A stretch of 64,000 bases of DNA from Desulfonema magnum (GCF_017377395.1 NZ_CP061800.1:7275633-7339632); one strand, 5' to 3'; positions 43,032-51,970 are shown, counted from the stretch's first letter. The notes: generated by a model from the sequence alone, not told the origin. Numbers and translations are program-made.

Positions 43032-45341
43032 TCAGAAAGAAGGAATTCCGGTCGTGTGATCCACAATTGCTTTTTCAAGCTGCTCACGGGTAAGCTCTTT
43101 CGCATCATTCAGACCTGTTCCGCTCAGGTCCGCACCGTTGAGATTTGCCCCTCTCAGATTTGTCCCGTTGAGATTTGCACCGCTCAGGTCCGCGCCATTG
43201 AGATTTGCCTCAATCAGATTTGCGTAGCTCAGGTCCGCCTCGCCCAGATCCGCATCCCTCAAATCCGTGTGAATCAGGTCTATAAAGCTCAAATCCGCAT
43301 TGAGCAGGTCTGCTTCACTCAGGTCTGCCTCACTCAGGTCTGCCCCGCTCAGATTTGCATTCATCAGGTTCGCGTGTCTGAGATTAGCCCCGCTCAGATT
43401 AGCCCCGCTCAGATCCGCATCGCTCAGATTTGCGCCGCCCATGTCTGCTACGAGCAAATTCGCGACAATCAGGTCCGCACCCTTCAGATTCGCGCCCCAC
43501 AGATTTGCATAGCTCAGGTCCGCCCCGCTCAGATTCGCTTCACTCAGATTTGCCTCACTCAGATTTGTATAACGAAGATTTGCGTATCGCAGATCGGTTT
43601 TGTTCATGTCCGCGGCGCTCAGACTTATTTCACTTAATGAAGCTTTCCTCAGATTGAAGCCATGGAGATGGAAATGATGATCGGAGAAATTACCATATTT
43701 TACGGCATTTAAAAGGCAAATAAATTTGTAAAAATCATCATGATTCTCGAAAAGGCACAATTTGCCATCTGCATACCCTTCTTTTTTTTCTTTTTTTGAA
43801 AAGATATTAAAAATTTCTGTGAGCCAGTGAAGCAGCGTGGATAAGACATTCGCTTCGGTTGTCAGAGGATCCGCGTTTCGCCCATTTTCATGTTTCAAAA
43901 GATAAACATGAGTTTGCGCCAAATTGAAAAACATTTCCAGCGGTTCAAAAAGTTCTTTGGCTTCTGCCTTGCGATCAGCGATCACATCCCGCAAAAATGC
44001 GACATGGTCTTCATGAGAGATCACTGCCCGACCGGAAATAAAATAAATATCACTTGCCATGGCATCACAGCTTTTCTCAGGCCGTCCGGGGCGAAATATT
44101 TCTGTTGCCTCATTGAACAGATCAAAAAGCGCTTCCACGGTGAGATAGTCCTTGATCGTCTTATGAATAAATGAAAAAGCGTTATCTTCCAGTTCCTTGA
44201 AAAAAAAGCTGACAGCCAGGGTTCTGGAGATATCTTCTAACTGCTGATCATTTTTAAGCTTGACAACTTCCAGACCGTAAAGTGCATTGTCTTTTTTCAA
44301 TGACTCAATCAGGGTGCCGACCTTGATGCTTTCCTGACCATGCTGAAAAAGAATAAACGCAACAATCCGCAAAAACTGGTTATATGTTCTTTCATCCGGC
44401 AGATTAGTTCGGTTCGGCTGATGCTGCCATTTTTTCAGATAGGTCCATTTGATGATCATTCTGTATATATCCCCCCGGGAAATCTGTCCTCTGGGCAGAT
44501 TTCCCAGGAGTTTCCGGCCTTCTATGTCAGACAGAATCATTGAAGATATGGTGAGCAAAATCGGCTGATGAATCAGGTCCTCAAGATGCCAGTCCACAAA
44601 ATCCTTGTATTTCAGGTGCGGCCTGATCTGCTTTTTGCCACAATATTTTTTCAACCAGGTATCCACCTGGGCTCTGGAAAAATCTTCAATTTCATAAAGA
44701 TGATAATCCGCGCTGAACGAAGGCTGTACCTGTTTGACGAATTGGGAACGTCCGGTAAGAATGAGATTGAATTTTGAATCTTCACGCTGATTGATTTCCG
44801 CTGAAAGATGAAACATATGCCGGATAAATTCCTTGAGTGCGATATCACTTCTGTCTGTCACCTGCCGCTCATCCATGCCGTCTAAAATCAGAACCGTGTT
44901 TCTCCCATAAAAAAAATCTTCTCCCCGGACAAACGGTGTCCGCGTGGATAATACCCGGATTTCGTTGTCATCCAGTCTTCCCAGATTTTTAAACTCATAT
45001 ATCAAAACTGTAGCGGGTTTTGTCTGTTTCTTATTCCTTTCATTTGTGACAATCTCATGGGTCAGCATAAAAACTGCGGAAGTTTTGCCATGGCCGGGCT
45101 GCCCGTGAATGACAATGGGGTCGGCTGAGTTTTCAAGATTATTGAGAAGCGATTCAATGAGATCGGGAATTTTTTTTGTCTCTTCTTCGTCTGTTTTGTC
45201 TTTGGTTCCGGTGTTCCAATATTTGGCGGAGGGTACCACATAAACCTGCCAGAGAGTGAGATCAGGATCAATGGGTAAGGGATCACTGGCAAGGGTTCTG
45301 AGAATTGCATTGGTATGTTCGGCTACCTGGTCTGCTGTCAT
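43032..45341 (-). CDS. NACHT NTPase with C-terminal pentapeptide repeats
   Basis: A 769-residue STAND-class ATPase. Walker A IVIHGQPGHGKTS (78-88) and Walker B TVLILDGMDE (149-158) have the NACHT form with a small residue and a second acid. Sensor-1-like LILTGRSQFV and winged-helix regions (to about 420) follow, then a helical middle. Residues about 560-745 are pentapeptide repeats (A-D/N-L-S/R-G/x), a right-handed beta-helix that can mimic DNA or bind proteins. Bacterial NACHT proteins (bNACHT) are antiphage sensors whose C-terminus recognises the trigger; a defence role is inferred from this architecture. No classical effector domain (nuclease, TIR) is visible at the N-terminus. Start at ATG 45341 behind AGAGG. 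Confidence 0.88.
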   Translation of the reverse strand: MTADQVAEHTNAILRTLASDPLPIDPDLTLWQVYVVPSAKYWNTGTKDKTDEEETKKIPDLIESLLNNLENSADPIVIHGQPGHGKTSAVFMLTHEIVTNERNKKQTKPATVLIYEFKNLGRLDDNEIRVLSTRTPFVRGEDFFYGRNTVLILDGMDERQVTDRSDIALKEFIRHMFHLSAEINQREDSKFNLILTGRSQFVKQVQPSFSADYHLYEIEDFSRAQVDTWLKKYCGKKQIRPHLKYKDFVDWHLEDLIHQPILLTISSMILSDIEGRKLLGNLPRGQISRGDIYRMIIKWTYLKKWQHQPNRTNLPDERTYNQFLRIVAFILFQHGQESIKVGTLIESLKKDNALYGLEVVKLKNDQQLEDISRTLAVSFFFKELEDNAFSFIHKTIKDYLTVEALFDLFNEATEIFRPGRPEKSCDAMASDIYFISGRAVISHEDHVAFLRDVIADRKAEAKELFEPLEMFFNLAQTHVYLLKHENGRNADPLTTEANVLSTLLHWLTEIFNIFSKKEKKEGYADGKLCLFENHDDFYKFICLLNAVKYGNFSDHHFHLHGFNLRKASLSEISLSAADMNKTDLRYANLRYTNLSEANLSEANLSGADLSYANLWGANLKGADLIVANLLVADMGGANLSDADLSGANLSGANLRHANLMNANLSGADLSEADLSEADLLNADLSFIDLIHTDLRDADLGEADLSYANLIEANLNGADLSGANLNGTNLRGANLNGADLSGTGLNDAKELTREQLEKAIVDHTTGIPSF

Positions 45342-45655
45342 TTTAGCGCCTCTCTGATATATATTCTTTAATAAACTTCAAAAAAACTGGGAAAAAATGT
45401 GCTTTAAAATCCCCGGACATATATTTTTCAGTTCAGAGTGTGTCAGATGTCCCAAATTTCTGATATGTTCGAATAGTGGAAAATTTTTGTCCAAGTCTCT
45501 GAAACGTCCCAAGTCTTGAAAATCGGGGATGTTTGTTCTGATTTTTTTATTTGGTTCACAAGTTGTTCGTACAAAGTTAAATTGACAACTACTTCATAAT
45601 TTATTAAAAATCAATTTTAAATTTTCAAAATTTTTTAAGGGAGTCATCAGGGGCC

Positions 45656-45735
45656 AGTTGTCAACGGGAATAGTGAATATCAGCCGATGGAAAACCTTTG
45701 GCGATCTTGTTCCCACGCTTCGCGTGGGAATGTGG
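45656..45735. repeat. Partial composite repeat module (third copy)
   Basis: CAGCCGATGGAAAA, then CTTGTTCCCACGCTTCGCGTGGGAA. Same order as the modules at 24588 and 56975, without heptamer arrays. Further palindromic AATTCCTGCTTTC pieces follow to 45880, as at 896-1000. 45342-45655 shows nothing. Confidence 0.5.
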
Positions 45736-45944
45736 CAAGAATGCTTCGCATCCTGATTTCGCGAAAGCAGAAATCCACAGTTCTCAGAATATGGCATGGG
45801 CCAAAAATGAATTCCTGCTTTCACGGGAATAACAGATTGTAGCGGATTCCTGTTTTCGCAGAAATGACAGGCTACCCGGCCGGATCGGATCAGAAAACCT
45901 GATTATCGAATGATATCTGTCCTTGATTATCGAGTGATATCTGT

Positions 45945-46060
45945 CTGGAAAAGAAACCCGGATTTTTCCCGTGATCATGCTCTCATCCTAACAGAAAAAA
46001 GCCGAATTTCCCGGCCGCTCGCAGGAAAAGATGTATAAAGACTTTTGCTCAGATACTTAT
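45945..46060. mobile_element. IS630-derived MITE, degenerate copy 4
   Basis: GAAACCCGG...GCCGAATTTCCCGGC core and right end TATAAAGACTTTTGCTCAGATACTTAT-like. The left end is replaced by a 2x tandem of TGATTATCGA-TGATATCTGTC (about 45899-45945). Confidence 0.55.
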
Positions 46061-46079
46061 ATTTATATTGGGGGAAATA

Positions 46080-47051
46080 ATGAAAAAAAAGGTTTGTATA
46101 ACAAATCAGATTCCTGAAATCGGAATACGTCTTTTAAAAGAAAAATATCATGTGGAAATTTGTCAGAAAGGTGCTGTTGATGAAACTTTTCTTTCCCAAA
46201 TCAGAAACTGTGACGCCATTGTCTCTCTGCTATCAGATAAAATAGATGAGAACATATTCTCTGTCGCGCCAAAACTGAAAATTGTGGCAAACTATGCTGT
46301 GGGATATAACAATATTGATCTTAACGCTGCCAAAAAATATAAAATAATGGTGACGAACACACCCGGAGTATTAACCCATGCAACGGCTGAAATTGCGTTT
46401 GCCCTGATGATCAGTCTGACAAGAAGAATCATCGAAGCAGATAAATTGACGCGGGCGGGCCATTTTACGGGCTGGGAACCAATGCTGCTTCTGGGCGATG
46501 AACTGAATGGAAAAACTATGGGCATAGTGGGAATGGGAAGAATCGGGCAGAGTATGGCCATAAAATGCAGGGCGTTTGGAATGAACATCATTTACCATAA
46601 CAGAACTCCTCTGGATGAAAATACGGAAAAAGCACTGGAGGCAGCATACTGCTCCTTTGATGAATTGCTGCAACAGTCAGATGTCATCTCTCTTCATACG
46701 CCGTCAACCCGGGAAACCTTTCATTTAATCAATGAAGCCGCGTTCAAAAAAATGAAAACCGGTGTTTATCTGATCAACACTTCGCGGGGAGAGGTGATTG
46801 ACGAAGCAGCACTGGTCAGCGCGTTGCGGTCCGGCAAGGTAAAAGGGGCCGGGCTTGATGTGTATGAATTTGAACCAGAGATTACCCATGAACTGTTTTC
46901 CATGGAAAATGTCATATTGCTTCCTCATATTGGCTCTGCTACAACCGAGGCGAGAAATAAGATGTCGGAAATGGTTGCAAGAAATGTCATTGCGGCATTA
47001 GAAGGGAAAAACCCTGAAAATTTAGTGCCTGAATTAGAGGCAGACGGGTAA
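46080..47051 (+). CDS. D-2-hydroxyacid dehydrogenase (glyoxylate reductase-like)
   Basis: A 323-residue D-isomer-specific 2-hydroxyacid dehydrogenase. NAD(P) loop TMGIVGMGRIGQSMA; basic residue after the second strand HNRTPLDE; catalytic Arg in INTSRGEVIDEAALVSAL, Glu in DVYEFEPEI and His in LLPHIGSATTEAR. It resembles glyoxylate/hydroxypyruvate reductases most closely; the real 2-oxo acid is not certain. Cytoplasmic. Start ATG 46080 with GGGGGAA upstream; an in-frame upstream GTG/TTG is less likely. It follows a degenerate MITE and converges with the amidase gene 8 bp downstream. Confidence 0.92.
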   Translation: MKKKVCITNQIPEIGIRLLKEKYHVEICQKGAVDETFLSQIRNCDAIVSLLSDKIDENIFSVAPKLKIVANYAVGYNNIDLNAAKKYKIMVTNTPGVLTHATAEIAFALMISLTRRIIEADKLTRAGHFTGWEPMLLLGDELNGKTMGIVGMGRIGQSMAIKCRAFGMNIIYHNRTPLDENTEKALEAAYCSFDELLQQSDVISLHTPSTRETFHLINEAAFKKMKTGVYLINTSRGEVIDEAALVSALRSGKVKGAGLDVYEFEPEITHELFSMENVILLPHIGSATTEARNKMSEMVARNVIAALEGKNPENLVPELEADG

Positions 47052-47059
47052 CGCAGTGG

Positions 47060-47869
47060 TCAGGGCGCACCTTCGAAAATTCCGGTCCTGCAATGTTGAA
47101 GCACCGGCAGTTTTGAACGCACTTCACTGAGTCTGCTGTGTTCAAGTTCAACCACAAGGAGTTCTGTTCCCTCTCCGGCTTCGGCTTTGGGAATCCCAAA
47201 GGGGTCAAACACGGCACTTCTCCCGCAAAAATCAGAACCTGCCAGATTCACACCGGCAACATAACTTGTGTTCTCAATGGCTCTTGCACGGAGCAGCGTC
47301 AGCCAGTGATCTTCTTTAAGCGGGCCGGAATACCATGCGGACGGAATAATCACAAGGTCCGCCCCCCTGAATGCAAGGTCTCGGAAAAGTTCGGGGAATC
47401 TGAGGTCATAGCAAATGGCTGTCGCAATTTTGAAATCATTCACCGGAACCACTTCAGGCGGCTCTTTTCCGGCGATCATGAAGTCAGATTCCCGGATGTT
47501 CAACGCATTAAAAAGGTGGAGTTTCCGATAAGCAGTAAGTGTTTTTCCTTTGGGTGAAAGCATGACAGCCGCATTTCTGACCCGCGTTTTTCCTGGTATC
47601 CTTTCCCATATCCCGGCGATAATATGGAGACGGAGTGTCTTTGCGAGTGTGCCAAGCGATGTGACAAAGGGACCGTCTATGGGTTCTGCAACATCAGCTA
47701 AGGATAACGACTTACGGGGAAGTGACATAAACATTTCAGGAAAGACAACAATCTCAGCCCCGCGTTCAGTAGCTTCGGCACATAAATTCCGTGCGGTTTC
47801 CAGGTTGTCTTTGGGAAAAGGGCTTCCCATGACCTGAGCCAGCGCGAGTTTTAACGGGTTTGACATCAA
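47060..47869 (-). CDS. Nitrilase-superfamily carbon-nitrogen hydrolase
   Basis: A 269-residue member of the nitrilase superfamily with the Glu-Lys-Cys triad: IVVFPEMFMSLP (Glu about 43), AYRKLHLFNA (Lys) and IATAICYDLRFPELFRDL (Cys). The DLRFPELFR form and overall length resemble omega-amidases (Nit2-type), which hydrolyse alpha-ketoglutaramate or similar amides. The substrate is not fixed. Cytoplasmic. It ends 8 bp from the convergent dehydrogenase gene. Upstream is a hairpin MITE copy at 47890-47995. Confidence 0.88.
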   Translation of the reverse strand: MMSNPLKLALAQVMGSPFPKDNLETARNLCAEATERGAEIVVFPEMFMSLPRKSLSLADVAEPIDGPFVTSLGTLAKTLRLHIIAGIWERIPGKTRVRNAAVMLSPKGKTLTAYRKLHLFNALNIRESDFMIAGKEPPEVVPVNDFKIATAICYDLRFPELFRDLAFRGADLVIIPSAWYSGPLKEDHWLTLLRARAIENTSYVAGVNLAGSDFCGRSAVFDPFGIPKAEAGEGTELLVVELEHSRLSEVRSKLPVLQHCRTGIFEGAP

Positions 47870-47889
47870 TACTCCTCACATTACAAATA

Positions 47890-47995
47890 GTTAGGCGATT
47901 TCCGAAAAAGAATATACATTCAGTTCGTCGTTCCGCCTTTACGCGGTGTCACACGGCCTAAAGGCGGAACGACGAACTCAACCAACGGTAATCTC
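47890..47995. mobile_element. MITE-like element with central hairpin, copy 2
   Basis: GCGATTTCCGAAAAAGAATA end and a hairpin with stem GTTCGTCGTTCCGCCTTTA. Compared with the 2825-2945 copy, the A-T pair of its stem is exchanged for C-G on both arms (GTAGTT to GTCGTT with the matching change), so the pairing is kept. Confidence 0.65.
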
Positions 47996-48055
47996 GAAAT
48001 AAAAACACAGGTGATATAACGTGTCAAGATATTATCCTGATGCTTTGTCATCAAA

Positions 48056-48805
48056 TCAGATTGGCCCGTTGTGATGCTCATGAGACACTTTTCCCATTTT
48101 ATGGCTGTGATAATGGGTGTGCAACATGGAAGAGTCACCATTATAAATGATCTGTCCGTCTTTCATGGTGCAAATGTCATTTGTGGTGCGGGAAAGGAAA
48201 TCATATTCATGAGACACGATGATATAGCTGATATCAAGGTTGTTCAACACGCTGATAATGCGCTCCTTTGTGGCTTCGTCAAGGCCGGTGGTGGGTTCGT
48301 CCAGCAGAAGCACCCGGGGCTGCATGACCAGCACGGTGGCTAACGACGCCAGCTTCTTCTCTCCTCCGGATAATTTATGCGTCACCCGGTTTTCAAATCC
48401 TTTCAGATTCAGTTGTTCCAGCGTTTTCAAAGACAGTTCACGGGCCTCTGCCGGGGACTTGCCCAGATTCAGCAGCCCGAAAGCCACGTCCTCAAGCACT
48501 GTGGGGCTGAAGAGCTGATCGTCCGCATGTTGAAACAGAAGACCGATCTTCTGTCTTACCACACGGAAATCCTTTTCAGTCCTTACCTCGTTTCCCAAAA
48601 TCCGAACAATGCCGGCTGAAACCGGTAAAAGCCCCATGATGATATGCAAAAAGGTTGTCTTACCACTCCCGTTGTGACCGATAAGCCCCAGTTTTTCCCC
48701 TTTTTGCAGTTTAAAATTCAGATTCTCCAAAATTGTTTGCCCGCCATAAGGATAAGAAAAACAAACGTCCTGCATATGAATAATCAGGTTATTTTCACGA
48801 ACCAT
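48056..48805 (-). CDS. Cobalt/nickel ECF-type ABC transporter ATPase
   Basis: A 249-residue ABC ATPase of the CbiO/NikO (EcfA) type. Walker A GLIGHNGSGKTTFLH, Q-loop LLFQHADDQLFSPTVLEDV, signature KLSGGEKKLASLA, Walker B RVLLLDEPTTGLD, H-loop YIIVSHEYDFLS. The C-terminus is His-rich (HTHYHSHKMGKVSHEHH), as in nickel/cobalt transport ATPases. Start at ATG 48805, overlapping the CbiQ-like gene by 22 bp; a longer upstream frame is not homologous. With CbiQ it forms the energising module of an ECF metal transporter, but no CbiM/CbiN substrate component is present. Confidence 0.9.
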   Translation of the reverse strand: MVRENNLIIHMQDVCFSYPYGGQTILENLNFKLQKGEKLGLIGHNGSGKTTFLHIIMGLLPVSAGIVRILGNEVRTEKDFRVVRQKIGLLFQHADDQLFSPTVLEDVAFGLLNLGKSPAEARELSLKTLEQLNLKGFENRVTHKLSGGEKKLASLATVLVMQPRVLLLDEPTTGLDEATKERIISVLNNLDISYIIVSHEYDFLSRTTNDICTMKDGQIIYNGDSSMLHTHYHSHKMGKVSHEHHNGPI

Positions 48806-49545
48806 TCCAACATCTCCAATCCGATAATTGCCGCGACCATAAAAGCCGAGCAGATAACATCCAGCCGGGTGAGCGAAAACTCGCTGAGGCAGTAAAATTT
48901 TCCTTTGAATCCGCGGCACACCATGGCCTGATGCACTCGTTCGGCCCGGGCTGAGGCTCGGACAAAAAGCATTCCGATAAGATACGCATATGTTCTGTAG
49001 GTGTGTATATCTGTCTTAGGGCAGAATCCCCGGATTTTTGCAGCTCTTATAAGACGCTGATATTCCTGCTCGATGACAAAAACATACCGATAGGTCAGCA
49101 GGAGAAGGTGAACGATTTTTTCAGGAACGCACAGGCGGTTCATGGCATGTCCCAGCGTGGCCAAAGGTGACGTGGCAACCAGTGCAATAAAAGCCAGCAA
49201 AATCGCATTTGATTTCAGGGTAATCTGAGCTGAAAGCAACACTCCTTCCCGGGTTGCGGAAATAGGCCCGATGCTGAATATCGGCTCTCCCTCGAAAGTC
49301 AGAGGCAATGCCACCCAAAAGAAAAGAAGCAGAGTGTTGAGCATCGCCAGTCTTCTGCCGACTTCCCGGAAGTTCAGCCGGGCCAGAAGCACCAGCAGAA
49401 ATGACAAAAAAAGTGCCCACGCCAGCGCGGGAAACTGATTCAGAACCGCAACAGCAAAGGAATATAACGTTGCAAAGACAAGCCTGACCCTCGGATCAAG
49501 CCGGTGAATCAGGGAATTCTCATTTATAAAAGGTTCGGTGATCAT
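48784..49545 (-). CDS. CbiQ-type ECF transporter membrane component
   Basis: About 253 residues, the T-component of a cobalt/nickel ECF transporter. HRLDPRVRLVFATLYSF at the N-terminus, several membrane helices (LAWALFLSFLLVLLA, AMLNTLLLFFWVALPL, ILLAFIALVATSPLA), and coupling motifs (LIRAAKIRGF; RAERVHQAMVCRG) that contact the ATPase. C-terminal helix VICSAFMVAAIIGLEML. Start probably ATG 49545 (MITEPFINENS); an upstream ATG adds 12 residues. It overlaps the ATPase gene. The upstream region has a heptamer array and an MFS remnant instead of the usual cbiM. Confidence 0.88.
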   Translation of the reverse strand: MITEPFINENSLIHRLDPRVRLVFATLYSFAVAVLNQFPALAWALFLSFLLVLLARLNFREVGRRLAMLNTLLLFFWVALPLTFEGEPIFSIGPISATREGVLLSAQITLKSNAILLAFIALVATSPLATLGHAMNRLCVPEKIVHLLLLTYRYVFVIEQEYQRLIRAAKIRGFCPKTDIHTYRTYAYLIGMLFVRASARAERVHQAMVCRGFKGKFYCLSEFSLTRLDVICSAFMVAAIIGLEMLEWFVKIT

Positions 49546-49609
49546 TATTTTTCTGTTTAACTCTCTGTCGTTAAAGAACAAAAGATGTCAGACGCTAAAA
49601 AATAAGCCT

Positions 49610-49690
49610 GCAAGTTCCGAATACCTGACAACTTAATCTGACATTTAGCACCTGCCACTTGACACCTGAAACTTAACACCTAATTTTTAT
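49610..49690. repeat. Heptamer-type array CTGACAT/CACCTGA
   Basis: Irregular 7-bp units (CTGACAACTTAATCTGACAT, GACACCTGAAACTTAACACC). 49691-50299 is AT-rich and contains only the MFS fragment. Confidence 0.6.
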
Positions 49691-49890
49691 GGCGAAGGTT
49701 GTCAAGTGGAAACCAGGTTATTTTATTTTCCAAAACCAGTTTTTTATAACAGTCATGAACTGTCAGTCACAACAACACATGAAAGTTTAACAGATTTTCC
49801 TGATATCCGACACTTTCATGTAAAATTTTAACCACGAAAAAAACACGAAAAGGAAGAAAATGACCAATCACAAATCACCGAGGAATAAAA

Positions 49891-49992
49891 ATGAACCATC
49901 AGGAAAATCGGATACTGAGTGTGACCTGCTTTGATCATTTTATGAGCCACTTTAACATGCTGGTCTTTCCGGCTGTGCTTTTTCCGCTGTAA
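49891..49992 (+). pseudogene. N-terminal remnant of an MFS transporter
   Basis: 33 codons behind GAGGAAT: MNHQENRILSVTC, then SHFNMLVFPAVLFPL, then TAA. This is the typical start of a major facilitator protein (first membrane helix) and nothing homologous follows. Likely all that is left of a deleted transporter gene. Confidence 0.5.
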
Positions 49993-50314
49993 AAAAGCGT
50001 TTCGCTCTGTTTTTGAACTCCGGAAAAAATTTTCGTACTGTTTACGCTGCCAAAATTATATCTTAAAAATTCTTATCAGCAGAAATAAGTTAGTAACGGA
50101 AAATATTTTTTCGATAAGCGATAACGTAATTTATTATAACATAAAAAAGTGTCCGAAGTATTACAAAAAAATTTTTTCGGAATATTTTGATTTGTCCCGC
50201 ATTTCTTCCCTATTTTTGCTTCAATGCTTCAATGTTATTTGTTGACATGAATTGAAATCATTATTACAGTATTTTCTTTTTTTATAAAAGCAATATGTCT
50301 TGTCGGAGTTTATT

Positions 50315-50743
50315 ATGTATTCAAAAATACTTATCCTTCGTTTCCCCGGAGACGTCGTACATAAACCTATTGTTTGTTCCCTGGTCAGAGATTATGACCT
50401 TACTTTTAATATACTCAATGCCACCGTGTTTCCCAGGAAAGAAGGCATCCTGGTTCTTGAACTTTACGGGACCAGAAAAAATTTCAGGCAAGGTGTCAGC
50501 TATCTCAAAGAACAGGGCGTCCATGTTAAGAATGCAGAGCAGGAAATCAAAAGAAAAGAGGAAAAATGCACGCATTGCGGCGCATGTACAGCAGTATGCC
50601 CCACTGGTGCCCTTTCGATTCAGCGCCCTGAGATGATTGTTAATTTTGATCAGAAAAAATGCAGTGTCTGTGAACTTTGCGTACCTGCCTGCCCTACCAG
50701 AGCAATGAAAGTCCGCCCCACAAACTATGCGTTTTTTGAATGA
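50315..50743 (+). CDS. NIL-domain 4Fe-4S ferredoxin
   Basis: A 142-residue protein. The N-terminal NIL domain (KILILRFPGDVVHKPIVCSL, then LTFNILNATVFPRKEGIL, about 1-75) is followed by two 4Fe-4S motifs, CTHCGACTAVCPTGA and CSVCELCVPACPTRA. NIL-ferredoxins act in sulfur transfer or assimilation in anaerobes. Here the gene is directly upstream of an MnmA-type thiouridylase, so it may supply electrons or sulfur for tRNA thiolation (inference). Start at ATG 50315 behind GGAG; a TTG 15 bp upstream is less likely. The heptamer array begins right at the stop codon. Confidence 0.88.
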   Translation: MYSKILILRFPGDVVHKPIVCSLVRDYDLTFNILNATVFPRKEGILVLELYGTRKNFRQGVSYLKEQGVHVKNAEQEIKRKEEKCTHCGACTAVCPTGALSIQRPEMIVNFDQKKCSVCELCVPACPTRAMKVRPTNYAFFE

Positions 50744-50878
50744 AACTTGAAACTTGAAATTGGGAGTTGGAAACTGGAAACTCGGAATTTGAAACTGGAA
50801 ACCGGAAGCTCGGAACTTGAAGCTCGAAACTCGAACGCGGATAACCAAGTTTCAAGTTTCAAGTTTCAAGTTTCAAAC
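50744..50878 (+). repeat. Heptamer array GAAACTT, then inverted TTTCAAG
   Basis: About 12 units of GAAACTT/GAAACTG/GAACTTG type, then GATAACC, then four TTTCAAG units in the opposite sense. The two blocks can pair as a long hairpin. The array forms the whole 5' end of the mnmA reading frame. Confidence 0.9.
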
Positions 50879-51910
50879 ATAGCCATTGCCATCAGCGGCG
50901 GTATTGATTCGCTTGTGTCGGCATATTTGTTAAAAGAACGAGGGTATGAGGTCATCGGCATTCATTTTGTTACCGGATATGAATCTGATGATTCCCGACA
51001 GATTCAATCTGTAGCGGACCAGATTGGGATTCCGTTAAAAATCGCGGACTGTAGTACTGAATTCCAAATAAAAGTCGTTGATTATTTTACACAATCCTAC
51101 CAGAGCGGTAAAACCCCGAATCCGTGCCTTGTATGCAATCCGTCCATAAAATTCGGAACGATTCTTGATTTTGCCCGAAAACTGGGCGTTTCCTGTCTTG
51201 CCACCGGACACTATGCCCGAATCATAAAACATGACAGCGGCAGGTTTCATCTTTACAGGGGAACGGATCCGGTAAAGGAGCAGTCTTACTTCCTGGCGTT
51301 TCTGTCACAGGAGCAATTGGCGAGCGCATGTTTTCCCCTGGGAAATATGACAAAATCAGAGGTGATAAAACTGGCTGAAAAAAAAGGACTTCATCCTGTT
51401 GTAAAAGAAGAAAGCCAGGATGTATGCTTTATCAAAGGCAGAACATATGGTGATTTTCTTGTCCGGACCCAGGGATTTGAGCCGGAACCGGGACTGATAC
51501 AAGATATAAACGGCAATATAATAGGGGAACACAAAGGGCTGCATCTTTTTACCATCGGCCAGCGCCGCGGCATTAACTGTCCTGCTTCGGAACCTTATTA
51601 TGTGGTACGCCTGGACATGGCGCAAAATCGTCTGGTGGTGGGCTTAAAAAAAGATTTGTTCTCCGGAGAATGCCGGGTGGCAGGGATAAACTGGATCAGC
51701 CGGAAACCAACTGACCCGATTAAGGTTCATACCCGGGTGAGATACCGCCATAAAGCAGCACGGTCTGTGCTGTTTCCTGTTGACACACATACGGCAGTCA
51801 TCAGGTTTGATGAGCCGCAGTCAGCCATAACCCCCGGACAGGGAGCCGTGTTTTATAAAGGAGATGAAGTCCTGGGCGGGGGGTGGATTGAAAAAAATGT
51901 CAGGTGTTAA
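50747..51910 (+). CDS. mnmA: tRNA 2-thiouridine synthetase MnmA
   Basis: tRNA U34 2-thiolase of the MnmA family. PP-loop IAIAISGGIDSLVSAYLL (starts about residue 45), catalytic Cys in GKTPNPCLVCNPSIKFG, ATGHYARI, EQSYFLAFLS, then KEESQDVCFIKGRTYGDFL with the second Cys, GLHLFTIGQRRGI and a C-terminal beta barrel. The first 44 codons are not homologous: they are the heptamer array read in frame (KLE-x-RN/GS pattern). No ATG with a ribosome site exists between the array and SGGIDS, so the real start is uncertain. I list the TTG at 50747. The ferredoxin ends 3 bp upstream; the two genes are probably co-transcribed. Confidence 0.88.
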   Translation: MKLEIGSWKLETRNLKLETGSSELEARNSNADNQVSSFKFQVSNIAIAISGGIDSLVSAYLLKERGYEVIGIHFVTGYESDDSRQIQSVADQIGIPLKIADCSTEFQIKVVDYFTQSYQSGKTPNPCLVCNPSIKFGTILDFARKLGVSCLATGHYARIIKHDSGRFHLYRGTDPVKEQSYFLAFLSQEQLASACFPLGNMTKSEVIKLAEKKGLHPVVKEESQDVCFIKGRTYGDFLVRTQGFEPEPGLIQDINGNIIGEHKGLHLFTIGQRRGINCPASEPYYVVRLDMAQNRLVVGLKKDLFSGECRVAGINWISRKPTDPIKVHTRVRYRHKAARSVLFPVDTHTAVIRFDEPQSAITPGQGAVFYKGDEVLGGGWIEKNVRC

Positions 51911-51970
51911 GTGTCAAGTCTCAGTTTTTAAGTTATATACCATAAAGAAAAATAAAGGAAAGATGTTAAT

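Noticed and set aside
43056..43637. 193-codon plus-strand frame rich in Ile-Cys-Gln-Val
   Set aside because: Antisense of the pentapeptide repeats; periodic composition, no start signal.
47880..50300. Cobalamin riboswitch searched upstream of the cbiQ/cbiO genes
   Set aside because: No recognisable B12-box or paired domain; only heptamer-type repeats and AT-rich DNA are present.
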